Shown here one piece after another: positions 51,823-64,000 of a stretch of 64,000 bases of DNA. The stretch's first letter is position 1, and each line of letters opens with the position of its first letter. The notes beneath the pieces were generated by a model. That model saw only the letters and a program-made list of their open reading frames with translations. It was not told the origin of the DNA and did no database searches. Both the position numbers and the translations under genes were made by a program. The DNA comes from Talaromyces rugulosus (Eukaryota; Ascomycota; Eurotiomycetes; Eurotiales; Trichocomaceae), in NCBI RefSeq assembly GCF_013368755.1, contig NC_049561.1, positions 5,394,001-5,458,000 on the forward strand, read 5' to 3'.

Positions 51823-54800
51823 ATGGTTCGCCCAACCGCCATTTTGATTGCTGCTTTGATTCTTCAATTCCAGAAAGTTCACGCAGTTGGTGTGGACGAT
51901 CAAGTGTACGCCGATATTGATTATGGGACGTTTCAAAACCCATCCGCCAATGTACGCCCGCGCTTTCGGTATTGGCCAAATGATGCTTCTGTCAACCTAA
52001 GTCAAGTGGCAGATGATGTTAGGGAAGCTGGAAGAGTTGGCGTCGGTGGTATTGAACTTTTAGGGTATTTCCTCTACGGAGACATCCAATTGTTCCCTGG
52101 AAACTATGACTCTCTTCAATCGGATTGGACACTCAATGGATTCGGAAGCCCATCATGGAGTGAGCCCCTCCTCCACTTTCACCTCCTGCTATTGCTAATG
52201 CCTAAATAACAGGTAATTTGTTGAATACCGTACTGTCTACGGCTCAAGAGGAAGGACTGGTTGTAGACATGGCTATTGGCCCAAATCAAGGAGCCGGCGT
52301 CCCGGCTCCTTACGAATCCGATGGGCTTATGTGGGATCTATATCCGTATGAAGTTGCCGTACCACTTGGAGGGAGCTTTGATGGAGTTCTCCCTGGCTGG
52401 TCTTCTGGGCCTTTGGTAGCTGCTTCTACGGGCTTAGTTTTAGACGTTACAAATTCAAGTGATGCATCCAATATCACGCTGTCCCACAGCTCGCTCGCCG
52501 ATATCACGCAGCTGGTGGATCAAAACGGACACGTCAACGTCAGCTTCCCTTCTCAACAGAGCGGTATCGAGAATCGGGTGTTTGCGTACTATCTGAAGCA
52601 TTCGCATTACCCTGAGGTACAAGCATCGGACAGAGTTGTAGCCTCCGTTCCTCAGTCGCCAATCGAAAATTGGACGCAGAATGGATCGTGGGTAGTGGAT
52701 CACTTCTCTGCTCTTGGAGCCCAAGTTATAATTGACTTCTGGAAAGACCATCTGCTGGACAATTCGACGACAGACCTCATCAAGCAGGTCGGTAACTATA
52801 TGTGGGAAGATAGCCAGGAATTCTATCTACTGGAGAACACCTTCTGGACTCCAAACTTGACTGCAGCCTTCCTAGCAAACCGTGGATATGCAGTCAATCA
52901 GTATATTCCTCTCCTGATATCTACATTGACTAGCTCCGCACCTTCAACATTATACATTCTAGATGACCCGGAGGCTGGGGCTAGTCATGTGGCGGACTAC
53001 CGCCAAACGGTAGGCTGACCGGTTGCTCGATTTTTTCTGGCATTGCTAACATTGTATAGCTTACTGAATTGAATAGAATCTATCTTCAAACATTAAGTAG
53101 TTGGGCACAGGATACTCTGGGAATTCAATTCTCATCGCAGGTGGTCTATAACCTTCCGATGGATATGCTGGCAAACATTCCATCTGTCAATGCTCCAGAG
53201 TGTGAATCACTAGCATTGTCTGACGATATTGATGAATACAGGCAATTCACTGGACCTGCAAATCTCGCTGGGAAACGCGTTATATCGAGTGAATTGGGTG
53301 CTCAATCCTTTGCTTACCAACAACAAATACCTAGCGTTGTAAACTATATCAAAAAGTCAGTTGCCGGTGGAATCAACCAATTCGTTATACATGGCTATCC
53401 CTATTCTGGGAATTATGGCAATACCACCTGGCCTGGATTCACAACCTTCGATTACTCATATTCTGAAATGCATGGACGCCATCAACCTGGTTGGGACTTT
53501 TACTCGGACTTTTTGAATTGGACTGCACGTATTCAATGGGTCACACAAACCGGAGTACCTAAGATGGATATAGCATTTTGGTCCAAATCAACTGATTATC
53601 GACATCTTTCGGCTAAATATACGCCAACTGATCTCTTGGAGGCTGGTAAGTTTCTTTACTCATTGTCCATGTGAAGTGGAAAGTGACTTGGCTGAACATT
53701 CCTAGGATTTTCTTACGAGTACCTTAGTCCTGATAATTTTGCCCTGCCAGAGGCATACGTGTCAGATGGGGTCTTGGCCCCGGAGCGACAGGCGTTCAAG
53801 GCACTGGTAATCGGAGCAAACGAGATTTTAACGGGGCTTGGGGTGACACAGCTAGCTAAATATGCACAGGCTGGTTTGCCGGTTATCTTCAATGGCGGAC
53901 TACCTTCCCAGTTCGAAGGCTACAATCAAACCGGCGCCGCTTCTGCCAATGCAACCATATCTAACATGACTTCTCTGCAAAATGTACACGTTACGTCTTC
54001 CGATGAAGGCATTGCTGATACCCTGGCGTCGTTAAACGTTACCCCACGAACGGCAGTCACTACCAATGGGACATGGTATACTTACTGGCGTGAAGACAAC
54101 ACGACTTCGTTCGATTATGTGTATGTGTTCAATGATGCTTCTAGCCTTCCATCTGGACAAGGGTTTTCAACCGGATCGATCACCTTTGAAAGTACCGGAG
54201 TGCCCTATATCTATGATGCTTGGACGGGAAAAGTCGAATCACTGCTCGTATATGAGCAGTCAGAAACAAATACTACAGTACCCCTTCAACTTGCAGGAGA
54301 TCAAACAATAATAATTGCTTTTCGACACCTCGCCTTTGGTCAACCGTTGCATGTAATCTCGGCGCCACCCTCGACCCTTGATCTCAATTCATCTTCAACA
54401 TCCCTCTCAATTCATCGTAGCTATACCAGCGAAACGGCTCAATGTCTGCTTTCCAACGGTACATCCGTGACACTGTCGCCAGTACTCACGCCACCATTTG
54501 CCCTGACCAATTGGTCCCTCATCGTCGAGTCATGGACATCACCATCCAACCCCTATAACCTTGATCCCGTCGCAGAACGTTCCAACTTATCGACCTTCTC
54601 CAACATCCAGTCCTTGGTATCGTGGTCAGATATATCTTCCTCTCTCGCGAATGTTTCCGGTCGTGGCTACTACTCGACTGATTTCCAGTGGCCTCCCTCT
54701 TCTACCAGTGTGTCTGACGACGACGCCTCCGTTGTTGATGGCGCTTTCATCGATCTTGGATCAATAGTTCACACAGCCCGAGTGATCATAAATGGTCAGA

Positions 54801-55045
54801 CCCTTGCCCCGTTAGACATTTCATGGGCTCGCGCCGATATTTCGGCGTATTTGGTACAGGGGACTAATCTTGTCGAGGTCGTGGTGAGCACCAGTCTTGG
54901 GAATGGGTTGCGCACGATTTGGGATTCTATCGAGACAAGTGGAAAGAAAGCGAGTACCCAATTTCCGGACCCACCAAGTGTGGCGGATTACGGACTGTTG
55001 TTTCCAGTTCAAATTATCCCTTATAAGACGGACGAGTTGAGATAG
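51823..55045 (+). CDS. Secreted GH106-like glycosidase (alpha-L-rhamnosidase type)
   Basis: Four exons (51823-52159, 52213-53009, 53060-53645, 53706-55045), 1019 residues. A signal peptide (first ~21) is followed by FRYWPNDASVNLSQVADDV and GVGGIELLGY, the start of the large family-106 TIM barrel. EFYLLENTFWTPNL and GAQSFAYQQ, and a VIHGYPYSG segment, lie in the middle. The C-terminal ~250 residues are beta-sandwich-like, with INGQTL.PLDISWARADIS. Many NxS/T sites fit secretion. Family GH106 removes alpha-L-rhamnose from plant pectin (RG-I) and flavonoids. Activity here is by family. All exon joins keep frame. Confidence 0.78.
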
Positions 55046-55472
55046 TGAAGAAGATCGAAGATAATAAAAGCCAGCTGCACTAGATTGACAAATCAGTCTC
55101 TGTCCTTTAATGTCTAAGCCTTTTCTTGTTTGTGTAAGATATGTTAGCTTCTCTGTGATCGGTTAACTGTTATATACCTACATATGTACAACTTATATAG
55201 CGCTAAACAGATATTTAATGTTCGGGCTTATGAGTAACGGTACTACGTGCAATTACAGTTATAAATAGGTCACTTCCTATGGCAATATCTAAAAGTCATT
55301 AATAAGCAGTAAAGCGAATTGATATTAAACTATGGAAATGAAAGGGCTAGTGGAATGTCCATTAATTAATAACGTTGTCACTTGATTTTTTTTAAAGCTG
55401 AGAACTAGTCCGCTACTATTTTCTTCGGCCTCCAGTACCAAAACACATGCCATTTATCTATGGGCAATTCAC
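55046..55472. other. Convergent 3' region GH106-like / glucoamylase
   Basis: AT-rich 3' flanks. No feature seen. Confidence 0.5.
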
Positions 55473-57574
<2,102 letters not shown>

Positions 57575-58761
57575 GAACAACCTAGCTGAACACCAAGGAT
57601 TGAGGTATGAGAGATGAGACTTTTAGAGAAGGAACCGCAGGTCAGGCACACGTTTTTATAGATTTTCTTGAGCTTCATGGGAAGACTCTCTAGCTCCGAG
57701 TGGATCGATCAATATATCGCTAGTCCTGTAAGCAACTCAGACCGCGCGAATCAAACTCTGAAGTGCATTCACCGCTTCTGCATCAACACCTGATGGTCTA
57801 GGCCACCTCCCAGTTCTCCCCAGGCATCGACACTGGAATAACAAAGATTTTGCATGTGATGGTGGCTGTCATTTTTGGCCAAGATGGGGTTTCGGCTAAT
57901 ATCAAATGTTAATAGGTATTAAGAAGCCAGAGGTCAAATCTTTTTACCGACCCACAGCGTTTAGCATGATCACAATAGTCTTCTAGCAATGCTTTCAAAG
58001 TATTCTGTAACTGTATTTTTGGCCCGAAGCTCATTACCAGTGAAGTTTTTACCAATCCAGAGTCGTGTGTGGAAACATATCGCTTTTCATCCGCTGCAGC
58101 CATAGCGTGACGCCACCGTACCTTTTCAACTTTTCGCCTTTTCGCCGTTGCACACAATCATCGTTGTGGTTGCCAATCGCCATGATGACTTTTCTCCGTC
58201 CCTGGCATTGCGTACGTTTCGTCTTCGAAGGAGGCGTTTTTAGGCAGGGTACGAATGTTCACGTGAAGCAGCGGTGGCTTGCGGTGGCTTGCCGCTTGCA
58301 TCTTTCTGGGTTCAATAACCGAATATTACCCCGCAGAATAAAATTATGAAGATATCCTAATTCACTTCGGGCGTTGAAACACCCGGAGAACCTACCGGTT
58401 ATAGCCCGGCGTTGTTTGCTAGGTACTATGTAGTACCGACTCTCAAGCTAAAGATTGCCGATGCAACTAAACACTAAGCTCCGGCACTTGTGTATAGCCA
58501 ATATAAGCAGTCCTAAATTTGAGCTTACGACGATATACCACGCGATATCTAGAGTTAATCTGGCGGCTTGCATTAATTGGACCTGGGGCCCGACGACCGC
58601 AGCCTATGCTCATATGGAGATTTCCCCGGCGGAGAATTACATCCTTCATAGAGATGTGGCGTTTATCATAAAAGTAAAAAAATGATATGTAAGCTGGATA
58701 GTTTGCTAGAAGCTAGAAGTGACGACCATCACAAACACAATCTTTGTGCTGTTAAAAAAAG
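57575..58761. promoter_or_regulatory. Shared divergent promoter, glucoamylase / alpha-amylase
   Basis: 1187 bp between start codons. It holds the CGGN8CGG element described separately and a CCGGAG (CreA-type SYGGRG) match at 58383-58388. A direct GGCTTGCGGTGGCTTGC repeat is at about 58272-58292. No ORF with family features. Confidence 0.6.
58395..58409. promoter_or_regulatory. AmyR-type site, CGGN8CGG on both strands
   Basis: CCGGTTATAGCCCGG. On the plus strand CGG (58396) is followed 8 nt later by CGG (58407); the flanking C's give the same spacing on the minus strand. A further CGG at 58384 gives CGGN9CGG. AmyR, the Eurotiales starch regulator, binds CGGN8(C/A)GG (known). It lies 352 bp before the amylase ATG and 820 bp before the glucoamylase ATG. 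Occupancy is inference. Confidence 0.6.
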
Positions 58762-61078
58762 ATGGTGGCAATTGCGAAGAGAGCTGCATTTCTGGCCTCC
58801 CTGTTCCTGGGGCAGTCTGTAGTAGCCTTGACGCCAGCAGAATGGCGCAGTCAGTCAATCTACTTTCTTCTAACTGATCGCTTTGGCCGGGAAGATAATT
58901 CCACCACTGCTTCATGTGACCTCAGCGAGAGGGTATGCTTTTTAAGACTTTTGGAGGGATTTCAAAGTTGTATACTGATGACGATGGCAGATCTATTGCG
59001 GTGGCAGTTGGCAAGGAATTATCAACCATGTATGTTAACTTCAATAACACGGTTAATTTTCCAATGCTAAAGAATGAAGCTGGACTATATTCAAGGGATG
59101 GGATTTACTGCCATTTGGATCACGCCAGTGACGGAACAACTTCCCCAAGATACTGGAGAAGGAGAAGCGTACCACGGATACTGGCAACAGGAGATGTAAG
59201 CAAAGGAAGTGTATGAAAATATACACAGCGGTACTAATTTGAACAGATACAGCGTCAACTCAAATTATGGCACTGCGGCCGATCTTTTGGCCCTCTCAGA
59301 GGCTCTGCATGATCGAGGAATGTATCTTATGGTAGACGTAGTCGCGAACCACATGGTAGGGCTTTTTGAAGATAAGAATTCCGCAAAAGAAGCAATCTGA
59401 TCTAGAAACAGGGATATGCCGGAGCAGGTGACAGTGTTGACTATAGTGTGTTCAGTCCGTTTGACTCATCATCATATTTCCACTCCTACTGCCTAATCAG
59501 CGACTACTCCAATCAGGAAAACGTGGAGGACTGCTGGCTCGGCGATACAACGGTCTCTCTCCCAGATTTAAATACGGACTTGACCTCTGTTCAGACACTT
59601 TGGTACGACTGGGTGGCCGACTTGGTGTCAAACTATTCTAGTGCGTTCTTACATGAGTCAAATTTTATTATACGGTAGAAAATTTTCTAACCACAGAACC
59701 GCAATAATAGTCGACGGCCTTCGCATCGACACTGTCAAGCATGTACAGGAATCATTCTGGCCAGGCTATAATAGTGCTGCTGGTGTCTATTGTGTCGGCG
59801 AAGTCTTTGATGGCGACCCAGCTTATACATGCCCGTATCAAAACTATCTGGATGCTGTTTTGAATTATCCAATGTAAAAGTTTCGTCGTTGTTTCTCAAA
59901 CATTACTAACATGTAATAGATACTATCAGCTCCTATATGCATTCGAATCTTCTAGCGGCAGTATCAGTGGTCTCTATGACATGATTAGCTCCGTGGCATC
60001 CGATTGTGCCGATCCAACCCTACTTGGAAATTTCATTGAAAATCACGACAATCCTCGTTTTGCGTCGTATGTACAGTCTTAGTCTTTTCTAACACATTCT
60101 GCTAACTATCTAGCTATACGGATGATTATTCTCAGGCTAAGAATGTTATTTCCTTTGTGTTTCTCTCTGATGGCATTCCTATCATCTACGCTGGCCAAGA
60201 GCAACACTATAGTGGTGGTAGTGACCCCGAAAACCGTGAGGCAACCTGGTTATCGGGATATTCGACAACTGCCGAGCTCTACCAATTCATCGCCACGACA
60301 AATAAGATTCGTGCCCTTGCGGTTTCCTCAGACTCCTCGTATATCACAACTAAGGTAGGTTTATTCCGGTTGATGTTTTGGGTAGAAGCTGACTGGTCTG
60401 TAGAATGACCCATTCTATACAGACAGTAATACGATTGCTATGCAAAAGGGATCAAGTGGCTCGCAGGTTGTTACAGTGCTCTCGAACATGGGTGCCTCTG
60501 GCAGTTCATACACTCTGACACTCAGCGGTAGCGGGTATGCTTCTGGCACGGAGCTTATGGAGATGTATACATGTACCTCCGTGACCGTGGATTCTAGCGG
60601 GAATATTGCAGTCCCGATGGCATCTGGATTACCTCGAGTCTTCATGTTGGCCTCTTCTGCCGGTTCACTTTGTGGCTCTTCAACCACAACAACCACATCC
60701 AAGATCACCTCCACGACTTCCACGTCTTCCACGTCTTCGACAAGCACTAGTTGTACTCAGACTACAGATGTACCTGTTCTTTTTAAAGAGCTTGTGACTA
60801 CAACATACGGGGAGGACATTTATATTTCAGGCTCTATTAGCGAACTCGGAGACTGGGACACCGCGAACGCCGTTGCACTATCTTCAAGTGGCTATACGTC
60901 ATCAAATCCTTTGTGGCAGGTCGTCGTAAGTATTCCCGCTGGGACCTCGTTTGAGTATAAATTTTTCGAGACGGGCAGCTCCAGTTCGGTGACATGGGAG
61001 AGCGACCCTAACCGGTCGTATACGGTGCCTACCGCCTGCTCTGGGTCAACTGCGACAGTGACGGCAACGTGGAGGTAG
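58762..61078 (+). CDS. Alpha-amylase, GH13 (Taka-type) + CBM20
   Basis: Nine exons (58762-58932, 58991-59029, 59080-59195, 59247-59355, 59412-59640, 59711-59873, 59920-60066, 60114-60354, 60404-61078), 629 residues. A secreted endo-enzyme cutting internal alpha-1,4 bonds of starch. The signal peptide ends near [14 protein letters not shown]13 landmarks: DVVANHM, nucleophile in [10 protein letters not shown], acid in [10 protein letters not shown], transition-state Asp in ENHDNPR. A Ser/Thr linker and CBM20 ([20 protein letters not shown] onward) close the protein. Several introns break conserved motifs, which supports the exon joins. Exon 2 is 39 nt. Confidence 0.95.
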
Positions 61079-61685
61079 CTTTGATTACTAACAATATATT
61101 ACTTGATCCTGATTTTCCTTCACGATTAACATAATAATGTCCTCATGAACATACGTATACTTGTCTCGAGGTGTGGAGTTTTAATATGCTCTAGCATCAC
61201 TCTCTATCTATCTACACAAGCGTTAGATTCAATTAAGATGGTATGCGCATACATCAATTGATATGTAGAGCCCTATATATTTGTATCTATGTAGCCATTT
61301 AAGCTAATAACACTTGTCTGCAACAATAATACATACTGGGCTGGTGATAGGGCTTCTCAGCGCATATATTACCCTTCTTTCCTCGGTATCTAGTATCTAG
61401 ACCTTGATCGACAAAGTATGTGCATTAGGGAATGACTTTGGTCCGATTCAATCCCAGTGGTTTGTATCTTAATTATACGGGCTGGCGGCGGACACAGTTT
61501 CTGACTTGGTATTTATAGGACGCTACCCAATTTCACGTGTGAGATTGACGACTTCGAAGCAGAATAGCTATTTACCCGACATTCTCTAAAAATGGTTCTG
61601 TGTACTACTCAAGGGGACGCCTTGCTGGATTGGGTGAGTGGAAATTTAGAAAGCTGATGAACAATGTAGACGGGTGCCAAAGAAA
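61079..61685. other. 3' flank of the amylase gene
   Basis: AT-rich. An ATG at 61592 opens a 14-codon exon-like piece with a GTGAGT donor, but no acceptor restores the frame of the following ORF. Nothing firm. Confidence 0.4.
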
Positions 61686-61856
61686 ATGGCCGCTACTGGG
61701 TTTGATGATGATATATTTCGCACAGTCAACGTGCCAATAAATTCGCGGCCAAAGGACCCCAGACAGCAGGAAATTTCTCGTTACATGCAGGCTCAAAAAG
61801 AATTAGCCGGAGACAGTAGCACCAGAAATCTCCGTCTTCCCAGTTTCAAACCCTAA
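61686..61856 (+). CDS. Possible short ORF, 56 aa
   Basis: ATG at 61686 to TAA, charged protein (FDDDIFRTVNVPINSRPKDP...). It has protein-like composition but is short and at the edge of a repeat region. It may be a 3' remnant of a gene whose first exon (near 61592) no longer splices in frame. No family recognised. Confidence 0.3.
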   Translation: MAATGFDDDIFRTVNVPINSRPKDPRQQEISRYMQAQKELAGDSSTRNLRLPSFKP

Positions 61857-62426
61857 ATGCCAAGAAATACCTAATCTATATGAAGGTACTATTATCGACC
61901 ACCCTGCCAAAAAGGGACCCTTTTGTGGGGTTTCTTGTTTCTTAGGGTCATGTCTTTGTTAATGAAGTGTCATGCAATCAAAAAGTAACATATCTGTCGG
62001 TTATAAAATTCATGACACTCTTGGTGCAGCTTTAGCAAAAAACGTCGCAAGCGTGTGAGACATGTATAATTGATGTTTCTAAATCAACGAGAATTAGCAT
62101 GTCTCTAGTTCGATGAAACTTAGGTATTAACACAAATTGAAAACATACCTGTGTTCTTGTTTAAGTATTTGTTATTTCTAATTCTAGCTCATTTAATTGG
62201 ATGGACTGGAGGCTCACTTTTTTTTTATAGTTTTAAATTTCGGCCGGCTGCTAATAAAAAATAGGTATGGCTAGGTCTATAAGATAAAAGGATTGTAGGT
62301 TTGGAAAGAATAATACCTTTGTTAATTAGTGTCCTATATATTACTCTATTATAAATTTAATTATTTATATGAACTTTATGCTGAAGAGGAAATTATTAAT
62401 ATTAGAGCTCTAGTTAACTAACTATA
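61857..62426. other. AT-rich spacer before the transposon
   Basis: 570 bp, about 70% A+T by eye, with no coding signal; could be older decayed repeat. Confidence 0.4.
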
Positions 62427-62680
62427 ACGTAATCCACCACCGAACGGATCACACCCCCGAGCGGATCACTCATCTCCGAACGCGTCAATTTCATTATTTT
62501 GATCTCATTCAACGCGCCACTATGCCTCCAATTCGCACAGAAAATCAAAGAAAATTAATTAAACAAGAAGGTAGGTTATTACTTACAATTTCTAATTTTT
62601 AGAATCAAAAAATCTTGTCTATTCGTCAAGCAGTATATATTTATAATGTATTATACACAACTCTCTCGTACCACCTTTAT
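62427..62680 (+). mobile_element. Fot1/Pogo-type (Tc1-mariner) DNA transposon, 5' end
   Basis: After a TA (62425-62426) comes ACGTAATCCACC and repeated CCGAACGGATCA/CCGAGCGGATCA/CCGAACGCGTCA blocks, typical of the terminal region of fungal Fot1-type elements. The transposase start follows at 62522: MPPIRTENQRKLIKQEG, then IRQAVYIYNV, like the helix-turn-helix N-terminus. An in-frame TAG (~62600) interrupts it. The copy stops at ~62680, where an LTR-like sequence begins. Confidence 0.72.
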
Positions 62681-64000
62681 GTGACGGCTGAGCCTGAGGC
62701 TATCCCTAAGGGTAGGAGCGGCCTCGTGGCCGGATGGGAGGCCTCAGGCAGGAAGGGCATCAACCCTAACCCGCGGTGCCAGATCTGGGGATAGCCTCAC
62801 CCCAGGGCCATAAGGGGTCAAGCTGGTTATCTAAGCACATAAGATAAAACCTTTCTACAGGTCCTAGTAGTTAGATTCCTTTCCCATACTTGTTATTTTA
62901 AAGAATCGCACCCCTAGATAGGAATTGAATATCTTTGGAAAAGACACATCATATTATAATAAGTATTACTACACTTTATCTTTATCTTTCTTATAACTAG
63001 CACAGCTAGTACTTAGCTACAGTCAGCACTTTAGTTAAAGATAGACTTTTCTTTATTTTAACCTCTTTGTATTTAACACAGTCTATACAGCCACAACAAA
63101 CACCTTGTTAGTATTTTAACTCTAAATCTTTATTTATCTTTATTTAAAACCTAGAAATCTTATAAGCTAATATAATAGTAAGATTAAATATTATTAATAG
63201 ACATCAGCATGGCAAGAGCGTTAGTAATAATGATATAGAAGAGCCTAGTCGCTATTTAACTATTAACCTTGAAGAACTAAAGCTTAGAGATGTTCCTAAG
63301 GGACTATTTAATAAAGATGAATTCTTTAAGCTTTATAGAAGCAACTCTAGAAGTCTATTTAAAGGTTTATTCCAACATCTCTCTATATAGAAGAAATAAC
63401 TAGAAGAGGCTCTTATTAAGTCTAGCAATAACAACACAAAGGAAATCAACTCTATAAGAAAAGAGATTTAGAATCTTAAGAATAACCTAGCCAACTATTA
63501 CTAGGCTATATCTGAACTAATTATAGAGTATAATACTGTAATTACCAATATCTCTCTAGCCAGGAGAGACCACAAGAAAAAGACTATCAAGCTACTAAAT
63601 AGCTAGTTATTATTAGATGAAATTGATCCTAAGTATAAATTATAGGAGATTAACATCAAGAACAAGTTGGAAATCAACACTAACTATTATCTAACAGCCT
63701 TGGCCTGTATAGTATATATGAAGAAAATATATAAGAAAGAAGCAGTCAACTATTTGCTTTCATAATTCTAAAAAGACTTAACATAATGTTACTAGGATAT
63801 CAGTAATATCTTTGAGTATCTAAGAACAATCTACATAGATAAGAACCACATAATCAATATAAAAATAGAACTTCATCACCTAGTAATAAGAGATTCAAAG
63901 TTTTAGATCTTTTTGTTAAAATTCATGCTTCTTGTCTAGGAAGCTGGCCTTGCCCTATTAAAATAGAAAAAAGAACTCTATTATAAACTTTTATTTAATA
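62680..64000 (+). mobile_element. LTR retrotransposon, 5' part, inserted in the Fot1-type element
   Basis: It begins TGTGACGGCTG right where the transposase is cut. The first ~190 bp are GC-rich; then the sequence is strongly AT-rich. From about 63190 a gag-like frame can be followed to the window end (LTINLEELKLRDVPKGLF; YLRTIYIDKN; EAGLAL) but is broken by many TAG and TAA codons, mostly where CAG/CAA (Gln) would be. That is the C-to-T pattern left by repeat-induced point mutation. The LTR 3' end and target-site duplication are outside the visible evidence. Inactive in this copy. Confidence 0.6.

Noticed and set aside
61592..61856. Two-exon gene joining ATG 61592 to the ORF at 61686
   Set aside because: No acceptor in the right phase exists between the GTGAGT donor and the second frame, except one that would leave a 16-nt intron.

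Overview
The window is a piece of a filamentous ascomycete nuclear genome, most likely Eurotiales and close to Talaromyces/Rasamsonia. The basis is short (46-72 nt) introns with GT..AG ends and CTAAC-type branch sites, fungal-only families (NoxR, Zn2Cys6 factor, NACHT-type and CorA-like proteins), RIP-like C-to-T decay of transposons, and a CBM20 glucoamylase that closely resembles the Talaromyces/Rasamsonia enzymes as I remember them. Exon joins were deduced by hand from splice signals and frame continuity, and for nearly all multi-exon genes the summed exons give a multiple of three. No tRNA, rRNA, CRISPR array or prokaryotic signal was seen.

Layout. 1-3.7 kb: the 3' end of a NACHT-type gene and a decayed F-box gene. 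3.7-35.3 kb: a compact block of conserved genes: TANGO2, biotin-protein ligase, COA4, MGM101, an MscS-type channel with EF-hand, a PhyH-family dioxygenase, a fungal-specific protein with a degenerate NTPase core, a transmembrane RING protein, aspartate aminotransferase, the ER SNARE Ufe1/syntaxin-18, the NADPH-oxidase regulator NoxR, the copper chaperone CCS1, a CDK11/CDK10-type kinase, an RRM protein and NDUFAF7. Many are divergent pairs with short shared promoters.

35.3-48.8 kb: an AT-richer accessory block: a multi-exon fungal protein kinase facing a CorA-like membrane protein tail to tail, a 79-residue protein gene, a MUP1-like amino-acid permease, an internally deleted epimerase pseudogene, a small conserved hypothetical, an AflR-like Zn2Cys6 regulator and a Cdc25/rhodanese-like phosphatase.

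49.4-61.1 kb: a secreted carbohydrate-degrading block. A secreted beta-rich protein is divergent from a GH106-like enzyme, and a glucoamylase (GH15+CBM20) is divergent from an alpha-amylase (GH13+CBM20). The shared amylase/glucoamylase promoter holds a CCGG-N7-CCGG element that reads CGGN8CGG (the AmyR consensus) on both strands. Endo- and exo-amylase can act together on raw starch, so joint control is plausible.

62.4-64 kb: a Fot1/Pogo-type DNA transposon start, cut by an LTR retrotransposon whose gag-like frame is full of TAG/TAA stops.
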